Source of the DNA: Pseudomonas entomophila
GTDB lineage: Bacteria > Pseudomonadota > Gammaproteobacteria > Pseudomonadales > Pseudomonadaceae
DNA length: 64,000 bases
NCBI RefSeq assembly: GCF_013523165.1
Contig: NZ_JAAMQI010000009.1
Location: forward strand, 62,001 to 126,000
Direction: 5' to 3'
Position 1 is the first letter of the stretch. Each line of letters starts with the position of its first letter. The notes under the pieces were generated by a model. The model was not told the DNA's origin and made no database searches. It saw nothing but the letters and a program-made list of their open reading frames with translations. The translations under genes and the position numbers were made by a program. Below are positions 8,806-18,362 of this stretch, piece by piece.

Positions 8806-9187
8806 CCTGCTGGTACGGTAAGCGAAGCGCCACAGGCTGCCCATCAGCATATATGGCGCTTTGCTGAATCACTTCGAGTTGAAGCTGCCCAACACCCGCT
8901 TGGTCGCATCGTCGTCCTTGCCCTTGAGCCCCTATTTGAACGTCTGAGCGATCGCCTCGTGCTGTGTGCCCCCCACCAAGCCAGCGCAGCTTAAAAACAG
9001 GTGGCGAGCCGCTGGTGAGGAAGAACATGCACAAGCGGAGGGCCTGCTCGCTCAAGCCCGCAAGCGGCATGGCCTTGCTCGAGCTAGAGCAAGGAAGGTT
9101 TCGGTTCGATGTTCCAAATATAATCCCTGGAACCTTATTGCTGTAATTATGTCAAGATGTCCGCATGCTCTAAACTATGGGGTTACC

Positions 9188-9742
9188 ATGATAGCACTGA
9201 AGCCAGCCTTTCAAGTTCTAGCGTTAAGTGCTCTTTGCTTAAGTAGTGCTTTTGCTGAAGAAGTAAAGTACAACTGTCAAAATTCCAAGGTCAAGGTGAA
9301 TATACAGCCTCAGCCTCTCGCTTCTGCGCTAGATCAGCTGACCCTTCAAACGCATTGTCCAATCTCACGGGATGCTGATCTCAAAGGTGTGATTGGCAAA
9401 AAAGTCAGCGGTTATATGACACCCATCGATGCGCTCGTTGAGCTCTCAAAAGACACAGGGTTGGAAGCCTCAACTTTGCGCCAGGGGCTAGGTGTAGGAA
9501 AATATGAGCAGGATAAGCTAGCGCTTCGTGCTGCTGGCTTGAAGCATGACCTTGAGAAGGCTGTCGATAAAAAGTCAATGACTCAAGAGCGGGCGAGGCG
9601 CTTGAGTCAGAAGTTGGACAAGATAGTCGATGAAGCTAAAGAGCTGGCGATGAGGCAGGGTTTTGTAAGTTCTGCCGAAATCGCCAGTTATGAAAGAAGC
9701 ATGGCGGATATAGCTAAATCGATTGCACCTGTCGCGCGTTAA
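9188..9742 (+). CDS. Secreted protein with STN (secretin/TonB short N-terminal) domain
   Basis: 184-aa protein with a signal peptide (ALSALCLSSAFA) at the chosen ATG. Residues about 37-95 (VNIQPQPLASALDQLTLQTH ... ISRDADLKGVIGKKVSGYMT ... ALVELSKDTGLEA) match the STN fold found at the N-terminus of secretins and FecA-type transducers. No barrel or secretin domain follows; the rest is a Lys/Glu-rich helical tail that may be coiled coil. Base composition is clearly more AT-rich than the neighbours, and it lies between integrase remnants and tRNA-Leu, so it was probably acquired horizontally. Function unknown. Confidence 0.65.
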   Translation: MIALKPAFQVLALSALCLSSAFAEEVKYNCQNSKVKVNIQPQPLASALDQLTLQTHCPISRDADLKGVIGKKVSGYMTPIDALVELSKDTGLEASTLRQGLGVGKYEQDKLALRAAGLKHDLEKAVDKKSMTQERARRLSQKLDKIVDEAKELAMRQGFVSSAEIASYERSMADIAKSIAPVAR

Positions 9743-9905
9743 GCGGATTGCAAAAAGCGCTCGAAGCTTCAGATTACCGGCCAGGGTTGGGCACCTTCAG
9801 TTGCAGCTCGTATCCAGACTGACCTAGGCACAGAGCTGTAATTTGGAGCGCAGCGAGTGCTACACACCGCTGCATCCTCATTCGTCCAGCTAACGCCCCA
9901 TCCAT

Positions 9906-9955
9906 GGGCGCAGCGTCAGCGAACATAGTAGGGCGCAGCGTCAGCGAACATAGTA
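9906..9955. repeat. Perfect 25-bp tandem duplication
   Basis: The unit beginning GGGCGCAGCGTCAGCGAACA (25 bp) occurs twice back to back at 9906-9930 and 9931-9955 with no mismatch. It lies in the gene-free stretch 9743-9988, which otherwise shows nothing recognisable. Confidence 0.9.
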
Positions 9956-9988
9956 CATCGATCCGTACACTGCCCAAGCCTGAACGCA

Positions 9989-10015
9989 AAAAAGCCCAGC
10001 GAATGCTGGGCTTTT
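9989..10015 (-). terminator. Terminator of tRNA-Leu
   Basis: Perfect hairpin AAAAGCCCAGC / GCTGGGCTTTT with a GAAT loop, 12 bp past the tRNA 3' end on the minus strand. T-runs on both sides make it bidirectional. Confidence 0.85.
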
Positions 10016-10026
10016 CCATCTCGATC

Positions 10027-10111
10027 TGGTGCCCCGAGCCGGACTCGAACCGGCACACCTTGCGGCGGCGCATTTTAAGTGCGATGTGTCTACCAATTTC
10101 ACCATCGGGGC
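10027..10111 (-). tRNA. tRNA-Leu (anticodon UAA)
   Basis: 85 nt including an encoded CCA end. Read on the minus strand it starts GCCCCGATGGTGAAATTGG, has anticodon loop CTTAAAA (anticodon TAA), a long class II variable arm, the T-loop GGTTCGAGTCC and acceptor TCGGGGCACCA. The minus-strand terminator follows directly. Confidence 0.95.
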
Positions 10112-10161
10112 GCGATGTGAAGCGGCCAATTAGACACCGAAAGGCCGCGTAAATCAATAGC

Positions 10162-10413
10162 TTAAGCCGAGTCGGCGGCCTGTGCGCCAGGGTTTGCGGA
10201 CGTAGGCGTCATGGCGTCGGCGATGCCGCGCAGCTCACTGACGGAGGCCTGCAGGTCATGGATCTGCTGGTGCACCAGCGCGATGTCGGCCTGCTGCGAG
10301 CCACGACTCAGGTAGGCGGCATGGCCCTGAAGCGCCCTTGAAATGGCTTCGAGTTCGCTTGCGGTACGTCTGAGGTCTTCTTGCAGGCTTTGCGTACGGT
10401 GGGGTGCAGACAT
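10162..10413 (-). CDS. Small helical protein of unknown function
   Basis: 83-aa product starting MSAPHRTQSLQEDL; an AGGA ribosome-binding site precedes this ATG, which is why longer upstream starts are not used. The middle is amphipathic helix (LQEDLRRTASELEAISRAL, IHDLQASVSELRGIAD), probably a coiled-coil dimer. The tail is Ala/Pro/Ser-rich. No family recognised. It is divergent from the histidine kinase gene at 10588, so the two may share a control region. Confidence 0.6.
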   Translation of the reverse strand: MSAPHRTQSLQEDLRRTASELEAISRALQGHAAYLSRGSQQADIALVHQQIHDLQASVSELRGIADAMTPTSANPGAQAADSA

Positions 10414-10587
10414 GAACGTTCCTGGTCGGCAAGTGAGGGGCATCGAAATGGCGACTATAGGCCACTCCCCGTGTGGCTGCCATGTCTGCGGCGCCTGAAC
10501 ACCTGGACAAGTATTCGACCACCGGTCGCGTCGGACGCGTGGCTGATGTACCCTGCCTGTCGAATTCTTACGCGGTAGGGAGCTTCC

Positions 10588-11763
10588 ATGGTTTCTGGCG
10601 ACCGCCTCGTGTCTGGCAACGATCAGACCAACGCCTATGAGCAACTCGTTCAAGCGGTGATCGACTACGCCATCTACCGGCTCGACCCTACTGGCCGCGT
10701 CGTGTCATGGAACAAGGGCGCGCAACGCATCAAGGGCTATGCCGCCGAAGAGGTGATCGGTCAGCACTTCTCGCTGTTCTTCACCGAACAGGATTGCGCC
10801 CAGGGTCGCCCCGAGACGTTGTTGCAGCGCGCCTTGCGTGACGGTGTCTCTCAGGACGAAGGCTGGCGGGTACGCAAGGATGGCACGCGTTTCTGGGCGC
10901 TCGTCGCGCTGGACGTGATCCGCGATGAACAGGGTACGATCGTCGGCCTGGCCAAGGTGACGCGTGACATCACCGACCGCAAGGACGCCGCCGGCCAGCT
11001 CGATGCCATGCGCGCGCAGCTGTTCCAGGCACAGAAGCTCGAGGCGCTCGGGCAGCTCACCGGTGGCCTGGCCCATGACTTCAACAACCTGCTGACGATC
11101 ATCCTCGGTTCGGCCCGTCTGGCCTTGGCCAGTCAGGATCCGGCGCGTGTCGACACCCTGCTCGAGCACATCGTCGCGGCTGGTGAGCGCGGCACCGAGT
11201 TGACGCAGCAACTGCTGAGCTTCGCCCGGCATCGGCAGCTGGAAGTGAGCGCCATCGCACCTGCGGCCGTGATCGCGTCTACCCAAGGCCTGATCGGGCA
11301 GGCGCTCCCTGAGCGCATCACGCTGGAGCAGGTGCTGCAACCCGCGTTGCCCTTGATCGAGGTGGATGTCGGGCAGTTGCAGATGGCGTTGTTGAACCTG
11401 GTGTTCAATGCCCGTGATGCGATCGAAGGCCGTGGAACGGTCAGCCTGCGGGCCGAACTGGCCGAGCTGTACGGCGAGCCGGAGGGGCTGCAAGGCTTCT
11501 ATGTCCGGTTCGACGTCTGCGACACCGGACAGGGGATTGAACCTGCGATCATGGCGCGGGTCTTTGAACCATTCTTCACGACGAAAGCCTTCGGCAAAGG
11601 CACCGGGCTCGGCTTGAGCCAGGTGTATGGTTTCGCCAAACAGAGTCAGGGCACCGTCCAGGCAAGAAGCACCTTGGGCGGGGGTACCTGCATGAGTCTT
11701 TTTATACCGGTCTGGGCCGGTCAGTTCGATGCGGCACAGGACACAGGTCACGCACATGGTTGA
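10588..11763 (+). CDS. PAS-domain sensor histidine kinase, first gene of a KaiC signalling operon
   Basis: 391-aa soluble kinase with no transmembrane segment. A PAS domain lies at about residues 20-130 (YAIYRLDPTGRVVSWNKGAQ, IVGLAKVTRDITDRK). The dimerisation/phosphoacceptor motif GGLAHDFNNLL has His163. The ATPase domain shows the N box (LLNLVFNARDAI), G1 (DTGQGI), F (FEPFFTTK) and G2 (GTGLGLSQVYGF) boxes. It ends in an 8-bp overlap with the KaiC-like gene. Likely a cytoplasmic redox or small-ligand sensor that phosphorylates the receiver protein encoded two genes downstream; the signal is unknown. Confidence 0.88.
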   Translation: MVSGDRLVSGNDQTNAYEQLVQAVIDYAIYRLDPTGRVVSWNKGAQRIKGYAAEEVIGQHFSLFFTEQDCAQGRPETLLQRALRDGVSQDEGWRVRKDGTRFWALVALDVIRDEQGTIVGLAKVTRDITDRKDAAGQLDAMRAQLFQAQKLEALGQLTGGLAHDFNNLLTIILGSARLALASQDPARVDTLLEHIVAAGERGTELTQQLLSFARHRQLEVSAIAPAAVIASTQGLIGQALPERITLEQVLQPALPLIEVDVGQLQMALLNLVFNARDAIEGRGTVSLRAELAELYGEPEGLQGFYVRFDVCDTGQGIEPAIMARVFEPFFTTKAFGKGTGLGLSQVYGFAKQSQGTVQARSTLGGGTCMSLFIPVWAGQFDAAQDTGHAHG

Positions 11764-13201
11764 AACACTCAAACGCCTCACCACGGGTATCGAAGGGCTG
11801 GACGCGTTGCTCAAGGGCGGTCTGCTGACGGGCGGTGCCTACATCGTCCAGGGCAATCCCGGGTCCGGCAAGACGATCATGGCCAACCAGATGGCCTGCC
11901 ATCATGTGCGTCAGGGCGGACGTGTCCTGGTCGGCACCCTGTTGGCCGAATCCCATGATCGCCTGTTCCAGTACCTGTCGGGCCTGACGTTCTTCGACCC
12001 GGCCCTGGTGGGGCGTGAAATCCAGTATTTGAGCGCCTTCGGCACGCTGGAACAGGAAGGCCTGCCGGCCGTGGTCAAGCTGTTGCGCCGGGAAATCGCG
12101 CGTCAGCAGGCCAGCCTGCTGATCATCGACGGGCTGCTCAACGCCCGCTCGCGTGCCGACAGCAGCCTCGACACGAAGAAATTCATTTCCGAGCTGCAGG
12201 GGCATGCGGCGTTCGCCGGCTGTACGGTCCTGTTGCTCACCAGCTCGCGCCTGGAAGAAGGCAGCCCCGAGCACACCATGGTCGATGGCGTGATCGAGCT
12301 GAGCGAGATGCCTTTGGGCAGTCGTGCGATTCGTCAGGTGCAATTGCGCAAGACGCGCGGCAGCAGCGCGCTGTCCGGTGTGCACGAGTGCGAGATCACC
12401 CAGGACGGCCTGCAGGTCTATCCTCGTCTGGAAGCCCGGTACAGTCGTCCTTCACAGTTGGGCGAGGCGACCCTGCAGCGGATCTCGAGCGGTACCGAAG
12501 CCTTGGATCACATGATCGGAGGGGGGCTGCCCGAAGGCGGCGTGACGCTGGTCCTGGGCCCTTCGGGCATCGGCAAGACCTCGCTCGGGCTGAGTTTCCT
12601 GGCCGCTGCCACTCCCAGCGCGCCTGCCTTGCACTTCGGGTTCTATGAAACGCCACCGCGTCTGGTGCTCAAGGCGGCGGCGCTGGGGTTCGATTTTGCC
12701 GCGCTGGCCGAGGAAGGCGCGCTGCACTGGTGCTGGCAGCCGACCACCGAAGGGCTGCTGGATCAGGTAGGCGAACGCTTGCTGCGCCATGTGGATACGC
12801 ATGGCATCAAGCGTGTGCTGCTCGATGGCCTGGGCGCGTTCGGACGCCTGACCAACGATTCGCCACGGCTCAACGAGTTCTATCGGGCGCTGACCGGCGA
12901 GTTGCGTGCGCGCAATGTCAGCAGCATGGCGACGTGGGAGATGAGCGATCTGCTCGGTACGTCATTCAACGCGCCAGCGCCCGAACTGTCGGGCATCATC
13001 GACAATCTGGTACTGATGCGCTTCGTCGAGCACGAGGCCAGGCTCAAGCGGGTGTTGTCGGTGGTGAAAGTGCGCGACAGCGATTTCGATCCAGCGTTCT
13101 ATGAGGTGCTGATGCAAGCCAAGGGGCTGGGTTTGCGCAGGTTCTTCGGAGGCGGTACCGCGATGAATGCGGGTTTGCCGGTGCACAGTGCGAACCTCTG
13201 A
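11756..13201 (+). CDS. Double-domain KaiC-like RecA-fold ATPase
   Basis: 481-aa protein with two tandem KaiC domains. Walker A motifs are GNPGSGKT (33-40) and GPSGIGKT (268-275); Walker B-type strands are LLIIDGLL and RVLLDGLG. The domain openings (TTGIEGLDALLKGGL and SSGTEALDHMIGGGL) are typical. It is shorter than cyanobacterial KaiC (~520 aa), and I see no counterpart of the C-terminal Ser-Thr autophosphorylation pair and A-loop. No kaiA or kaiB is nearby. The start at 11756 overlaps the kinase stop; an in-frame ATG at 11729 is less likely. Inference: an ATP-dependent modulator of the adjacent kinase/receiver pair rather than a clock. Confidence 0.88.
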   Translation: MVETLKRLTTGIEGLDALLKGGLLTGGAYIVQGNPGSGKTIMANQMACHHVRQGGRVLVGTLLAESHDRLFQYLSGLTFFDPALVGREIQYLSAFGTLEQEGLPAVVKLLRREIARQQASLLIIDGLLNARSRADSSLDTKKFISELQGHAAFAGCTVLLLTSSRLEEGSPEHTMVDGVIELSEMPLGSRAIRQVQLRKTRGSSALSGVHECEITQDGLQVYPRLEARYSRPSQLGEATLQRISSGTEALDHMIGGGLPEGGVTLVLGPSGIGKTSLGLSFLAAATPSAPALHFGFYETPPRLVLKAAALGFDFAALAEEGALHWCWQPTTEGLLDQVGERLLRHVDTHGIKRVLLDGLGAFGRLTNDSPRLNEFYRALTGELRARNVSSMATWEMSDLLGTSFNAPAPELSGIIDNLVLMRFVEHEARLKRVLSVVKVRDSDFDPAFYEVLMQAKGLGLRRFFGGGTAMNAGLPVHSANL

Positions 13202-13220
13202 CGCAACGGTTGCCCCAGGC

Positions 13221-13586
13221 ATGCCAACCATCCTGGTGGTCGACGACGAGTACCTGATCGCCGACATCCTCGGGTTCGCGCTCGAGGACGAAGGCTTTCA
13301 TGTGTTCACGGCCAGCAATGGACGCGCGGCCCTGGAGATGCTCGGGGCCCAGTCGATCGACCTGGTAATCACCGACTACATGATGCCGGTGCTCAATGGC
13401 CAGGAGCTGGTCACAGCCATTCGCGCCGAGCCGACCTTGTCGAAGCTCCCGGTCATCCTCATGAGCGGGGCTCAGGCCAACCAGGCGCAGGTGGGCCCTG
13501 CGGCGTTCTGCGCCGTGTTCGAAAAGCCGTTCGATGTCTGGCGGATGATCGCCAAGGTGCGGGAGCTGCTGGAAGGGAGGCGGTGA
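13221..13586 (+). CDS. Single-domain response regulator (CheY-like receiver)
   Basis: 121-aa receiver only. The acidic pair D8/D9 (VVDDE), phosphoacceptor D52 (VITDYMMP), S82 and K102 (FEKPF) are all present. No output domain follows, so it must act by protein contact. It lies 19 bp after the KaiC-like gene on the same strand, closing a three-gene operon (kinase, KaiC, receiver). An upstream in-frame start at 13167 would add a leader overlapping the KaiC gene, so ATG 13221 is preferred. Confidence 0.88.
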   Translation: MPTILVVDDEYLIADILGFALEDEGFHVFTASNGRAALEMLGAQSIDLVITDYMMPVLNGQELVTAIRAEPTLSKLPVILMSGAQANQAQVGPAAFCAVFEKPFDVWRMIAKVRELLEGRR

Positions 13587-13650
13587 AAATCATGCGCTGC
13601 CCGACGGGACGGACAGGCGAGCGCATCAAAAGGCGATGAGGCGGGTCGAA

Positions 13651-13848
13651 TCAGCGTGGATCGTCCGCGCGCTCCGGCGCCGGGCTGCCAGCCTGGATAC
13701 GTTTGAAAATCTCTTCGCGGTGCACCTGGACATCTTTGGGTGCGTCGATGCCAATTCTCACTTGCATCCCTTTGACACCTAGAATGGTGACTTTGATGTC
13801 GTCATTGATGACGATGCTTTCGCCAACCTTGCGGGTGAGTATCAGCAT
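13651..13848 (-). CDS. csrA: CsrA/RsmA-family translational regulator
   Basis: 65-aa protein starting [20 protein letters not shown], with the conserved [14 protein letters not shown] and [10 protein letters not shown] blocks of CsrA. It binds GGA motifs in mRNA leaders and blocks or alters translation. A strong ribosome-binding site (AAGGAG) precedes the ATG. It stands alone and is one of probably several paralogues (Pseudomonas carry RsmA, RsmE and others); which one cannot be told. Upstream on its own strand lie two hairpins, one with GGA in the loop (13984-14039), suggesting possible CsrA-type autoregulation. Confidence 0.92.
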   Translation of the reverse strand: MLILTRKVGESIVINDDIKVTILGVKGMQVRIGIDAPKDVQVHREEIFKRIQAGSPAPERADDPR

Positions 13849-13983
13849 GTACTTCTCCTTGGTGATGAACTGCGCCGTGCAGACGGTCCTGCCACGGTCG
13901 GGAGCGGGGCCCCATGGCCTTGTCCCTCTTCCTAATCATTAAAGACGCTTGCAGCGCGGAGTAATTCCCTTCGAGGTGAAATC

Positions 13984-14039
13984 TCCTGCCGGTCTTCGCT
14001 GCAGGAGCCGAGTGGTTTCCGATCCGCAAACCACTCGGC
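13984..14039 (-). promoter_or_regulatory. Two adjacent hairpins upstream of csrA
   Basis: A perfect 12-bp stem (GCCGAGTGGTTT / AAACCACTCGGC, 14007-14039) has a 9-nt loop that reads GCGGATCGG on the minus strand, so it contains GGA. Directly beside it is a 7-bp stem CTCCTGC / GCAGGAG. Neither has a U-tract, so they are poor terminators for the topoisomerase gene. They lie about 140-190 nt before the csrA start. A role as a CsrA/RsmA-binding leader is inference. Confidence 0.4.
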
Positions 14040-14117
14040 GAGGTGCTCTGGTGCCAAGGATAGGGGGCTTCGCGTCAGATGGGAAATTTCTCTGAAGCAT
14101 CGGTGGAATAGTCAGGC

Positions 14118-15137
14118 TCAATCGACGACGACTTCCAGGGCCTGGAGGAACTTGAGCAACACCACTTCTTCCGGTTCCAGCCCTTTGCGCGCACGGCTGT
14201 GGCGCAGTTCGGCCAGCTTGCCCAGGCTGAAGTGCTCGATCACCGCGGGGTGGATGTAGCACTTGCGGCACACGGCAGGGGTGTTCCCCAGCTTCTGGGC
14301 GACTTGCTTGACGATGGTCGCGACGTGCTGCTTGCCATGGGTGGGTGGCTCCCAGGGCAATGGGCGCAGCAAGTCCAGCGCCAACGCACTGCCGGCCCAG
14401 GTGCGATAGTCCTTGGCGGTGAAGTCGGCACCGGTCAGTTGCTGCAAGAACTGATTGATGTCGCTGGAACCGACGCTGTGGCGCTCGCCGTGTTCGTCCA
14501 GATACTGGAACAGGGACTGGCCCGGCAACTCCAGGCAGCGCTTGAGCACGGCGGCCAGGCGCCGGTCACGCAAGGTGACATCGTGGTCGACGCCGCTCTT
14601 GCCGCGAAAGTGGAAGCGAATGGTGTGGCCTTTGACGTCCACGTGGCGGTTGCGCAAGGTCGTCAGCCCGTAGGATTTGTTGTCGCGCACGTAGCGGTGG
14701 TTGCCAATGCGGATCAGCGTGCTGTCGAGCAGGCTGACCACCAGGGCCATGACCTTCTCGCGGTCCAGACCGGGCCGGGCGAGATGCTGGTCGATCTGCT
14801 GGCGCAGTTTCGGCAGCGCCTGGGCGAAGGCCAGCATGCGGCCGTACTTGTGCCCGTCGCGCAGGCTGCGCCATTCCACATGGTAGCGGTACTGCTTGCG
14901 CCCGCGGGCATCGCGACCGGTCGCCTGCAGATGGCCCTGCGGGTCGATGCAGATCCACACGTCGGTGTAGGCCGGCGGGATGGCCAGGGCCGCGATGCGT
15001 GCGAGCACCTCGGCATCGCGCACGCGCTGGCCGTCGGTGTCGAGGTAGATGAAGCGATCACGCCAGCGCTTGCGGCTGTAGCCGGGGTGGGTGTCGTCGA
15101 CGTAGTGCAGGGAAGGGGGCAGCAGACACTCGGGCAT
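14118..15137 (-). CDS. Poxvirus-type DNA topoisomerase IB
   Basis: 339-aa enzyme that relaxes supercoils through a 3'-phosphotyrosyl intermediate. The N-terminal domain starts MPECLLPPSLHYVDDTHPGY. Catalytic core motifs include IRIGNHRYVRDNKSYGLTTL, VDVKGHTIRFHFRGKSG and DFTAKDYRTWAGS. The active-site Tyr is about residue 294 in CRKCYIHP. Length and motif order fit bacterial homologues of vaccinia topoisomerase. It is on the minus strand upstream of csrA with ~270 bp between; no operon partner. Confidence 0.9.
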   Translation of the reverse strand: MPECLLPPSLHYVDDTHPGYSRKRWRDRFIYLDTDGQRVRDAEVLARIAALAIPPAYTDVWICIDPQGHLQATGRDARGRKQYRYHVEWRSLRDGHKYGRMLAFAQALPKLRQQIDQHLARPGLDREKVMALVVSLLDSTLIRIGNHRYVRDNKSYGLTTLRNRHVDVKGHTIRFHFRGKSGVDHDVTLRDRRLAAVLKRCLELPGQSLFQYLDEHGERHSVGSSDINQFLQQLTGADFTAKDYRTWAGSALALDLLRPLPWEPPTHGKQHVATIVKQVAQKLGNTPAVCRKCYIHPAVIEHFSLGKLAELRHSRARKGLEPEEVVLLKFLQALEVVVD

Positions 15138-15200
15138 GGCAGGGTCCGTTTCGAGGTGTTCATTCGATGGACATCAGCGGCCGGCCAGCGTGCCCCGTTT

Positions 15201-16289
15201 TCAGCCAAGCAGCGCCACCGACTTGATCTGCGCCCATAACGCCTGGCCCACGTGCACGCCCAGCTGGTCGGCCGAATAGCGCGTGATGCGCGCCAGCAGG
15301 GGCTGCCCGCCTGCGTCCAGGGCCACCAGCAGGTGGGCCGGGTTCTCTGTCGCCTGGCAGGCGCGCACCGTCACCGGCAGGCGGTTGAGGATGCTCGAGG
15401 CCTGATCTTCGGCCAGGCTCAGGCTCACGTCGCGTGCCTGGACCTGCACGCGCAGCCGGCTGCCGGGTGCACGCGAGCCATGGGCGATTCGCAGGCAGGC
15501 GTCCTGACCCGGCAGGCGCAGCGCCAAGAGGTGATAGTGGGCGTCATGGTCCAATACCTGGACGTCGAGGGTCACGCCGGCATCGTCGGCCTGTGCCAGC
15601 GACAGGTCCAGGCGTGCCAAGGTCTCGGCGATCGGCCCGCTGGCGAGCGCCCGACCTTGCTCGAGCACCACCAGGTGGTCGGCCAGCCGCGCCACCTCGT
15701 CCTGCGCATGGCTGACGTACACCACCGGGATGTCCAGTTCGTCGTGCAGGCGCTCCAGGTAGGGCAGGATCTCGCGCTTGCGCGGCCCGTCCAGTGCGGC
15801 CAGGGGTTCGTCCATCAACAGCAGCCTGGGGCTGGTCAGCAGCGCCCGGGCGATCCCCACCCGCTGCGCTTCACCGCCCGACAGCGTGGCGGGGCGGCGG
15901 TCGAGCAGGTGGGCGATGCCCAGCAGGGCGCAGGCGTGTTCCAGCTCGACCCTGCGCTGCGCCTGGGCGATGCGTCGCCAGCCGAACGTGAGGTTGGCGC
16001 GCACGTCCAGGTGCGCGAACAGGCTGGCCTCCTGGAACACGTAGCCGATCGAGCGTCGATGAGGCGGCAGGAAATGACCACGGGTACTGTCCTGCCAGAC
16101 CTCTCCATCGACCTCGATGAAGGCCTCGTCGGCCTGCTCCAGGCCCGCGAGGCAGCGCAGGATCGTGGTCTTTCCCGAGCCGGATGGTCCGAACAGCGCA
16201 CTGACGCCGCAGCCGGGCAGGCTCAGGTCGACCGCCAGCGTGAAATCCTCGCGCGCCAGGCGCAGGTTGACCTGTAGCGTTCCGTGCAT
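15201..16289 (-). CDS. modC: Molybdate ABC transporter ATP-binding protein ModC
   Basis: 362 aa. ABC domain with Walker A GPSGSGKT (34-41), Q-loop ([11 protein letters not shown]), signature [10 protein letters not shown] and Walker [12 protein letters not shown]. The C-terminal third is a TOBE/mop-like molybdate-binding domain ([18 protein letters not shown]), as in ModC. It powers molybdate uptake through ModB. It follows modB by one base on the minus strand, forming modABC. Confidence 0.93.
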   Translation of the reverse strand: MHGTLQVNLRLAREDFTLAVDLSLPGCGVSALFGPSGSGKTTILRCLAGLEQADEAFIEVDGEVWQDSTRGHFLPPHRRSIGYVFQEASLFAHLDVRANLTFGWRRIAQAQRRVELEHACALLGIAHLLDRRPATLSGGEAQRVGIARALLTSPRLLLMDEPLAALDGPRKREILPYLERLHDELDIPVVYVSHAQDEVARLADHLVVLEQGRALASGPIAETLARLDLSLAQADDAGVTLDVQVLDHDAHYHLLALRLPGQDACLRIAHGSRAPGSRLRVQVQARDVSLSLAEDQASSILNRLPVTVRACQATENPAHLLVALDAGGQPLLARITRYSADQLGVHVGQALWAQIKSVALLG

Positions 16290-16290
16290 G

Positions 16291-16970
16291 TCAGCTCCAG
16301 CTGCCGTGGCGGCGTCGGCCGGCGTACAGCACCAGCAGCACCAGGAAAGAGAACACCAGCATGACGCCCGCCAGCCAATGGGCCTGGGCGTACGCCATCG
16401 ACTCCACGTGATCGAAGATCTGCACCGACACCACCCGCGTCATGTTCGGGATGTTGCCGCCAATCATGAGCACCACGCCGAACTCGCCGACCGTGTGGGC
16501 GAAGCCCAGGATCCCGGCCGTGACGAAGCCAGGACGCGCCAGGGGCAGGACCACGTGCACGAACCGATCCCAAGGGCCGGCGCGCAGGGTGGCCGCCACT
16601 TCCAGCGGGCGTTGGCCGATGGCGCCGAACGCGTTCTGCAGCGGCTGGACCACGAACGGCAGCGAGTACACCACCGAGCCGATCACAAGGCCGGTGAAAC
16701 TGAACACCACGGTGCCCAGGCCCAAGGCCTGGGTCGCCTGGCCGATCCAGCCGTGCGGGCCGAGGGCGATCAGCAGGTAGAAACCGATCACCGTGGGCGG
16801 CAGTACCAGTGGCAGTGCCACGATCGCGCCGACCGGGCCGCGCAGCCAGGAGCGGGTACGCGCCAGCCACCAGGCGATCGGCGTGCCGATCACCAGCAGG
16901 ATCAGCGTGGTCAGGCTGGCGAGCTTGGCTGTCAGCCAGATCGCGCCCAGGTCACTGGCATCGAGCGGCA

Positions 16971-16971
<1 letters not shown>
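16291..16971 (-). CDS. modB: Molybdate ABC transporter permease ModB
   Basis: 226-aa inner-membrane permease with about five transmembrane helices (starting [20 protein letters not shown]) and the cytoplasmic EAA loop ([20 protein letters not shown]) that docks on ModC. Its ATG overlaps the modA stop (TGATG), so translation is coupled. It transfers molybdate from periplasmic ModA into the cell. Confidence 0.93.
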
Positions 16972-17930
<959 letters not shown>

Positions 17931-18248
17931 TCACTTTTTCTTGGGAACGATTTCCATGATCACGCCATTGGTGATCTGCACCAGGACGTAGTGATCATCG
18001 ATATCCACCCATTGGCTTACCTCGTCTTCCGGTGCCTTCAGCCCCTTGGCCTTCCAGTCCTTGATGGCCGCTTCATCGCGCTTGTACTGATCGGGCGCTT
18101 TGTCGCCCTGTTTCAGCTCACGATTGCGGGTCTGGTCGTTCTGGATGGATTCATCGGTCTTGCCAGCATCGGCGGCCTGGGCAGCCATGGGCAGACACGC
18201 GAAGGTGCCAGTCAGCAGCAGTGCGGACAACAGATGGCGCGGGTTCAT
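17931..18248 (-). CDS. RcnB-like periplasmic protein
   Basis: 105 aa with a signal peptide (LLSALLLTGTFACLPMAAQA). The mature part is highly charged (DAGKTDESIQNDQTRNRELK). The C-terminus DIDDHYVLVQITNGVIMEIV is the RcnB pattern (x-x-YVLV-x-I-x-x-G-x-I). E. coli RcnB is linked to nickel/cobalt homeostasis; in this paralogue the role is inferred only. AAGGAG precedes the ATG at ideal spacing. No rcnA-type exporter is next to it. Confidence 0.75.
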   Translation of the reverse strand: MNPRHLLSALLLTGTFACLPMAAQAADAGKTDESIQNDQTRNRELKQGDKAPDQYKRDEAAIKDWKAKGLKAPEDEVSQWVDIDDHYVLVQITNGVIMEIVPKKK

Positions 18249-18362
18249 GTAATTCTCCTTTCTGACATGGCATGTACTCGTCTGACAGCAACAGGCCACG
18301 AACAATTCACTCGAGCTGCACGCCAATGCTAGAGTCGGCTCCTTTTTCGAGGAGTGCGACAG

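Larger units (their letters stand above)
8590..10111. mobile_element. Decayed genomic island at tRNA-Leu
   Basis: Integrase and AlpA fragments, an AT-rich STN gene and a tandem repeat lie directly downstream of the 3' end of tRNA-Leu (minus strand), the usual insertion side. No second copy of the tRNA 3' end is visible near 8.5 kb, so the far boundary is not defined. Confidence 0.45.

Noticed and set aside
8690..9070. A 126-codon minus-strand gene
   Set aside because: Only a short AlpA-like stretch is recognisable; the rest reads as degraded sequence with no ribosome-binding site.
9906..9955. Short CRISPR-like array
   Set aside because: The two repeat units touch with no spacer, and no cas gene is present.
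11756..13201. A circadian clock locus
   Set aside because: No kaiA or kaiB, and the C-terminal phosphorylation segment of clock KaiC is not seen.
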